Positions 60,901 to 64,000 of a stretch of DNA of 64,000 bases are shown in pieces (the first letter of the stretch is position 1; each line of letters begins with the position of its first letter). The DNA is from Marthasterias glacialis. Its lineage: Eukaryota > Echinodermata > Asteroidea > Forcipulatida > Asteriidae. The notes beneath the pieces were generated by a model that saw nothing but the letters and a program-made list of their open reading frames with translations, did not search any database and was not told where the DNA came from. The stretch covers positions 9,700,397 to 9,764,396 of the forward strand of contig OU452219.1 in assembly GCA_911728455.2 (NCBI GenBank). Direction: 5' to 3'. The translations under genes and the position numbers were made by a program.

Positions 60901-63283
60901 TCTATATCCGCTTTGCCAAAATGACGAATTTAGAAGGATTGAGGGCTGTAGGCCCAAATAACAATTGCTTATCACTGGGTCGGGCATTCCAATCTTATCA
61001 AAGTCTGAACATGTTGGTGTGAAGTGACATAGGAGAGGAGGATATTGGAGGATTGAGGTCACCTGTAGGCAAGTGGGTCTAGGGACTTAGGGGTAAAATA
61101 ATATCAGGCTTTGTCTTGTAACACTGAGTGTTACAGAAAGTGGACATTGCCCTCACTAGCCAAGATAATGAAATAGTTTTTTTATATTTTTTGTTCTCCC
61201 TTTCTACAATCACGTAATTTGGCAGCATTGGCATCGTTGATGTTTTACTTTTTGTTTGTTTGTCAGATTTACATTCATTTGAAAAAAAAAATCAATTTGA
61301 ATAGTGTCAGCCTGTTGGTTGGTCAGCAGTTTGCAACAGCTCATTTTATTTTTTCATGCTACATTATCGATAACCTTTTGACCAGCATTTCATGTACTCT
61401 AATGTATTTTTAATGCGTTTTTGATTCAGTTCTTAAGGATGGCCCCATTGAAGGGACATGGTTACAATCTGTGAGTTATGAAATTTTGTTTGATTGTAAT
61501 TTTCATCTTTTAGTGGAGTTTCATGCTAGAGTTTACTTTTTCTTTGGTTTTGTACAGCGTGGTTCTGTTCACGAGTACAACCAAGAGTACACAGAGGCCA
61601 AGAATTGCTACGATAGTGCCCTGGCCATCAATCCCTCCCACATCAAGAGCATGCAGGGTCTGGGATCTGTACTTCTCTGCCTGGAACAGTACGAGATGGC
61701 TGAGAAGGTTCTGAGGGACGCTGTCAATATTGACCCCACAGCTCACATGTCGTGGTGAGTGAATTGAAGTTTGCTGTACTTTTTTATTTCACTACTCAGT
61801 TACAATTTGTTTAAATTTTTGATAATCATGGAATTTCTAAAAATGATTATGTTGTGCATTGATATATGTCAGTTTTAATACAGCTAAAATTGAACATTTG
61901 AAATGAATATGGAAATGCTATTAAGTGCTGATCATATTTAAGCACCATATATGTAGTTTTCACTGTTACATAATGCAATCATTGATAATTTCACAGAAGC
62001 TACAGGTGCCAATTTCATGAAGCTGTTAAGCAGAAAATACTGCCTAGCAAATTTCTTTGCTAAGTGAAAAATTAGTTGGGCACCAGTCGTAACAATGTCA
62101 AGTTGGGGACATTCTGGCCAGTAACCTATTTCTGCTAAGCAAGAGTCTTTCTGAGCTTAGCAAATTGTTATGCTTGCAGTCTTGGGTTTTGACATTTTCT
62201 GAATCACATTCTCATATGTACTGTGATTTTGTAATGCATGTGCCATTCACTAATGGGAAACTAACCTTGCCCCAACAAGAATGAAATGCCAGACCTGCTC
62301 AAGGCAATCTGCAGATGGATTTCTTTGTATACTTTTTGTGTTTTGTCTGTAACTGTTACATGTTTGTTTGTTTTTTTAACAAAATTTAGTGTTGTATTTC
62401 TAATTGATACAAACAAAATGTGCTTGAAATAAATGTATTATCATTCATGCTGGTATCTTCCTTATATTTAATGTAGTCTCAGGCCTATAGTATAAGCACG
62501 GCCCCAGGCTTATTTTATCTGTCAAGTATTGTGAATTGTAATTAGCTGGACTTTAACATGGTTCAAATTTTGAACAAGCTTTGCAATTATTTACTAATGT
62601 TGTAATATTACAGGTGTTTTTCTGATCGTTGTTGCCATTGTGTTTCTACCCTGTGTTTTCTCAAAGGAGATTAAGATATTTTGTTGGGGCAATCCTTGGG
62701 CTTTCATTATACCTTTTTTTATTTTTCCTATTGCTTGTATAATTTACTTAGTCTGAAATAATATTAATTTGTGACGTCCCACGCCAAAATCAGACATTTC
62801 TTTGTAATAGTGAAATGGCAATAACAGTGGAGACAACAGAAAATTGGCCTTGATATCATTGTGATGTGGCATCTTAAACATTCTATGTTGAGAAACACGT
62901 ACCTTATAGGCCCTTTATTGCGTGTTGTTTGAAAGCTCTTCTTCTCGTCTATTTGATGAGCAACTAAACCCAGTTAGGCAGGTAATGCTTGGTTTTGGCA
63001 TGGAGCGTCACATTTCAGAAATAGTTTCATTTGAAAGGGGCCTCCAATCACTTTTAAAATGGAGGAGGTTGGTTGAAATCCGATCAGATTGTTTTGACTG
63101 CTTTGAATTATTAATAATATTATTTTTGCCCCCCCCCCCCCCCCCCCCACCAGGATCAATCTCGGCAAGGTTCTTGAGTCCCAGGGTGAGTATGAGTCTG
63201 CCAGTGACTGCCTCCTGACAGGACTACAGCTGGAGTCAACCTGCCCTGTCCAACCCTTTACGACGGTCAGCAGATTTCTCTGA
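33993..63283 (+). CDS. TTC7: Tetratricopeptide repeat protein 7 (PI4KA complex scaffold)
   Basis: Coding exons: 33993-34116, 35882-36030, 37219-37387, 38784-38902, 39329-39459, 40952-41067, 41946-42114, 45474-45537, 45977-46114, 47507-47590, 48819-48923, 49795-49909, 50655-50785, 52177-52337, 53609-53722, 54617-54717, 59999-60139, 60615-60712, 61558-61754, 63154-63283. All are GT/AG with matching phases, total 851 residues (vertebrate TTC7B about 843). The N-terminus AVSKKAAARLEADIEKYRVE, the central EEEALLLLLISE and FHMWYQFALALISAG, and C-terminal TPR helices (NPSHIKSMQGLGSVLLCLEQ, AEKVLRDAVNIDPTAH) match TTC7A/B end to end. TTC7 holds PI4KA at the plasma membrane with EFR3 and FAM126 to make PI4P. 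I cannot assign it to A or B; a single pre-duplication gene is expected in invertebrates. The serine-rich linker at exon 7 is less conserved. Confidence 0.96.
34275..34386. repeat. 112-bp palindrome
   Basis: CTATTCCAGGGATAACACAC and its complement GTGTGTTATCCCTGGAATAG bound a nearly perfect foldback with the centre ACACGCGCGTGT. The arm contains GGGACTGAAAAACCCAAT, which recurs as AACTGAAAAACCCAAT at 34529-34544. It lies in TTC7 intron 1. Confidence 0.85.
34596..34675 (-). mobile_element. tRNA-like SINE head
   Basis: On minus: GGTTGGCGTAGTGGTATC (A-box like) and CAGTTCGAATCCCG (B box) about 50 bp apart. It is flanked by a long C-rich tract (34568-34605). It does not fold as a complete tRNA by eye, so a SINE or pseudo-tRNA is more likely than a functional gene. 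Confidence 0.5.
37431..37625. mobile_element. MITE, GGGCCCAATTTCA family
   Basis: Ends TGGCCCAACTTCTAAGAGCT and AGCTCAATGAAATTGGGGCC, with CTGCTTACGCAG and CTGCTTAAGCAG inside the arms. Length 195 bp, in a TTC7 intron 43 bp after an exon. Confidence 0.8.
37810..38000. repeat. CAAA-rich region with ~73-bp tandem duplication
   Basis: (CAAA)n/(AACA)n stretches contain two copies of a unit with GCNCCCCAANAAACAAACAA and AATTGGGGATAGAGTAAAAT, whose CCCCAA/TTGGGG ends can pair. Confidence 0.7.
38285..38755. repeat. 59-bp tandem array, eight near-identical units
   Basis: The unit contains GGTTAAGGTCCTTACACCAT and ends CAAGCAGCTAGGGAGTTAG. Unit starts at 38295, 38354, 38413, 38472, 38531, 38590, 38649 and 38708. 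Apart from the first unit the copies look identical. The array stops about 28 bp before the TTC7 exon at 38784, so it lies next to the branch-point/pyrimidine region. Confidence 0.9.
39516..39915 (+). mobile_element. tRNA-Leu-derived SINE, copy B
   Basis: The head GTCGTGGCCGAGCGGTCAAG, the ACTCAAG anticodon-like loop, a variable arm and GGTTCGAGTCCTGG match a type II tRNA-Leu(CAA). The body and ATTATTATT tail are as in copy A. This is the best preserved copy, in TTC7 intron 5. Confidence 0.85.
40484..40760 (+). mobile_element. tRNA-derived SINE, second family
   Basis: CTGGTTCGAGTCCTGGCGAG supplies a B box, followed by GGGTTTTTCTCTAGGCCATC and GGTTTTCCTCCCTCC. An older relative lies at 25.06-25.33 kb. 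Confidence 0.55.
40984..41621 (+). repeat. Exact 319-bp tandem duplication including part of a TTC7 exon
   Basis: Copy 1 is 40984-41302 and copy 2 is 41303-41621; reading both line by line I see no difference. Each holds the last ~84 bases of the exon 40952-41067 with its donor (AGAG/GTAAGG). Copy 2 lacks the exon's 5' end and acceptor. Splicing into it at the nearest AG after copy 1 would hit a TGA within five codons. Confidence 0.9.
42737..42800 (-). mobile_element. LINE/SINE-type 3' tail with (AGATA) microsatellite
   Basis: AGATAAGATAAGATGTTTTATTGTCCGC reads on minus as GCGGACAATAAAACATC followed by (TTATC)n. A similar tail, (GAATA)n with TTTATTTTGTCCACAT, lies at 48276-48300. These are 3' ends of non-LTR elements. 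Confidence 0.5.
43132..43158 (+). CDS. TTC7: Possible 27-nt cassette microexon of TTC7
   Basis: CCCTGTTTGCAG precedes and GTAAGT follows 27 bases that keep phase 2 and encode, with flanks, SRPSHCPDEL. Inclusion or skipping leaves the frame unchanged between exons 41946-42114 and 45474-45537. It sits in the serine-rich linker, the least conserved part of the protein. Splice signals are good; expression is untested. Confidence 0.45.
46555..46940 (-). mobile_element. tRNA-Leu-derived SINE, copy C
   Basis: Minus-oriented copy of the same family: CCGAGCGGATAAGTACACCG, AGCAGAGTGTGGGATCGAGTCC, GGACGTAAAG-like block and a TATTATTATT tail at the left end. A separate minus-strand head lies at 47022-47115. 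Confidence 0.75.
47712..47985. mobile_element. Repeat interrupted by nested palindromic MITE
   Basis: Flanking blocks (TCATGGTATCATGATAGAGC ... ATTTTACGTGACC and GGTGGCTAGTTGAATTGGGT) match those at 36458-36760. At 47786-47901 a second element is inserted: GGATTTCACAAAGCACTAGG ... CCTAGTGC-type inverted end AGTTTTGTGAAATCCACCCC. Confidence 0.65.
49091..49246. repeat. 87-bp tandem duplication
   Basis: TATATTCTGTCATGAATATT at 49091 and again at 49178, each followed by TTGCAAATA...AATTAATCTAGAATGC. The copies differ at several bases. In a TTC7 intron. Confidence 0.8.
51180..51262 (-). mobile_element. tRNA-like sequence, likely SINE or pseudo-tRNA
   Basis: On minus: TCTCGGTAGTCTAGTTGGTA (A box) and GTGGGTTCGAATCCCACCCG (B box). 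About five acceptor-stem pairs can form. The anticodon arm (GCTCTAGAAT) is poor, so I do not call a functional tRNA. Confidence 0.5.
51416..51790 (+). mobile_element. Two tRNA-Leu SINE copies, one truncated
   Basis: A head GTCGTGGCCGAGCCATCAAG with GGACTCAAGCTCTGG ends after CACTTGTGTCTTAG. A second copy follows from 51533 (GTCGCGGCCAAGCGGTTTAG) and continues to GCGCTATATAAGAGCCG and ATTATTATT. Arranged in tandem in the same orientation. Confidence 0.7.
51985..52092 (+). mobile_element. tRNA-derived head with triplicated B box
   Basis: GGTGGTCTAGCAGTTAAGAC (A-box like) is followed by three successive B-box copies about 21 bp apart: GGGTTTGAATCCCA, GGGTTCAAATCCCA, GGGTTTGAATCCCA. It ends CCCGAGTAGCC. 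Confidence 0.6.
53789..54192. mobile_element. MITE with TTTAAAGGCAGGG ends
   Basis: CTTTAAAGGCAGGGGATACT at the left and AGGTATACCCTGCCTTTAA at the right, about 400 bp apart, with inner ACTTTTGGTAA/CACCAAAGG pairing. No coding content. Confidence 0.75.
54753..54883. mobile_element. Palindromic MITE, GGATTTCACAAAGCACTAGG family
   Basis: Ends GTAGATTTCACAAAGCACTAGG and AGTTTTGTGAAATCCACCCC. The interior is made of GACTAGTC and CTAGTCCTAACTTATAGGAC blocks. Same as the nested element at 47.79-47.90 kb. Confidence 0.8.
54895..55012. repeat. Imperfect foldback of GGCTTGGGCTCCGGCTTAGG
   Basis: GGCTTTGGCTTGGGCTCCGG is answered by CCTAAGCCCAAGCCTAAGCG and GAAAGCC about 50 bp later. It lies immediately after the palindromic MITE. 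Confidence 0.55.
56094..56273. mobile_element. MITE with AATAGACCTTTATC ends
   Basis: TAATAGACCTTTATCATGCT and GGATAAAGGTCTATTG, plus inner CAACCATCTTG/AAGATGGCCG pairing, 180 bp. In the long TTC7 intron 54718-59998. Confidence 0.75.
58127..58277. mobile_element. MITE with GGCCTGATACTTC ends
   Basis: CAGGCCTGATACTTCACAGA and GACGAAGTATCAGGCCTCC form 13-bp perfect inverted ends. The interior TGCCCTCATGCCCCTCGGTC and TTGGTGCCCCTTGAAAT resemble 52.62-52.90 kb and 57.47-57.62 kb. Confidence 0.65.
59214..59398. mobile_element. MITE, GGGCCCAATTTCA family
   Basis: The diverged left end GGGGCCCTTTAAGCACT and the right end GCTCTATGAAGTGGGCCCAGG, with inner CCAGCCCAATTACCATG and GTGACTGGTGTCCTGC. A further degraded relative lies at 62004-62167. 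Confidence 0.65.
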
Positions 63284-64000
63284 AGTCTAGTCTGAAATAA
63301 ATTCAGAGCTTGTCGGCATTCCCAGAGTAGTGTATTTATCATTTTTATATTAATATATAATATAGATATATTGATTCTTATTAATTGTTGTCATAGTAAT
63401 ATGGTAGATCGTGGGAACATTTACGTAGCACCAGTGTCTGACAAACATGATGCTCATGGTGTTGGAATGGTGTCACTCCATTATCGAAACTGACCATTTA
63501 GGCTGTTGTCTGGTTATTTCATTTCCACAAATATTTTAGTCTAACCGGGAAGGTATAAAACCGTAGTAATCTCATTGCAAGGTGTACGTTGGAAGTTCAA
63601 CAATCTTCATTCCATCGTGTTGGGAAATGGTGTAAATCATTTGCACTTCTCACATTGACCATTTCTTCTTCATCAGTTGTGGGATTTTCCCTTTCCTATG
63701 TCAACTTTCGGAAAAAGGGTGCCCCCCCCCTCCCCCGATCTGATACCAATCAGCAACTATTTTAACTCGGTGAGTCCCTATTCCTCGATGGTACAACAGA
63801 GATTTTGTTTTTTATATGAAACCATTCTGTCTACTCTAAATATGTCTAAGTTGTAACTAATTGGTGTTCCCTGGATGGAGACTTGTGCTTCCTCCTGGCA
63901 ACGCTATCAGTTGGAGATTAGAAACAGAACCATGTCATTATTAGGTGGAATCAGTTGGCTTGAAAGGTCAGTGCTACTGTCTTTATATCCTGGACCCATA
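63284..64000. other. TTC7 3' UTR and downstream sequence
   Basis: AATAAA at 63296-63301, 13 bases after the TTC7 stop, could serve as poly(A) signal for a very short 3' UTR. Beyond it I see only AT-rich sequence and a C tract (63721-63735). Confidence 0.35.

Overview
The window is animal nuclear DNA: intron-rich, AT-leaning, crowded with short inverted-repeat transposons and tRNA-derived SINEs. Protein similarity, intron density and repeat style point to an invertebrate deuterostome, most likely an echinoderm; that placement is inference, since no ribosomal or mitochondrial marker is present. Four protein-coding genes can be reconstructed, three of them completely, by joining exons whose splice sites and reading phases agree.

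Layout, left to right. (1) 1-12.95 kb, minus strand: a large gene with a single 3.6 kb coding exon, rich in Ser/Thr/Glu and predicted disordered, followed by two short exons whose conceptual product resembles a DEP-type fold. Its 3' end lies beyond the left edge, and its 5' untranslated exon lies about 5.7 kb upstream of the first translated-looking exon. I do not recognise the gene. (2) 12.95-26.4 kb, plus strand: MTIF2, mitochondrial translation initiation factor 2, complete (14 coding exons, 747 codons), head-to-head with gene 1. (3) 26.4-31.2 kb: intergenic, filled by MITEs and a 1.35 kb terminal-inverted-repeat element. (4) 31.16-33.86 kb, minus strand: RPS27A, the ubiquitin-ribosomal protein eS31 fusion, complete at 156 residues, with a GC-AG intron. 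(5) 33.99-63.28 kb, plus strand: a TTC7-family gene, complete (20 coding exons, 851 codons, plus a possible 27-nt cassette microexon), head-to-head with RPS27A about 140 bp away.

The genes are housekeeping genes rather than one pathway: mitochondrial translation initiation (MTIF2), cytosolic ribosome and ubiquitin supply (RPS27A), and plasma-membrane PI4P synthesis (TTC7 is the scaffold that binds PI4KA with EFR3 and FAM126). The convergent MTIF2/RPS27A pair matches the arrangement I recall on human chromosome 2p16. Both gene pairs share compact bidirectional promoters, and each promoter carries a YY1/TISU-type ATGGCGGC element.

The accessory material is mostly repeats: MITE families, tRNA-Leu-derived SINEs, a CR1-like LINE fragment, perfect palindromes, a G-rich minisatellite carried between inverted repeats, an exact 319-bp duplication that copies part of a TTC7 exon, a 59-bp perfect array abutting another exon, and an intronic array that multiplies decoy 3' splice sites. 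I see no novel multi-gene system; the points most worth checking are regulatory and structural.
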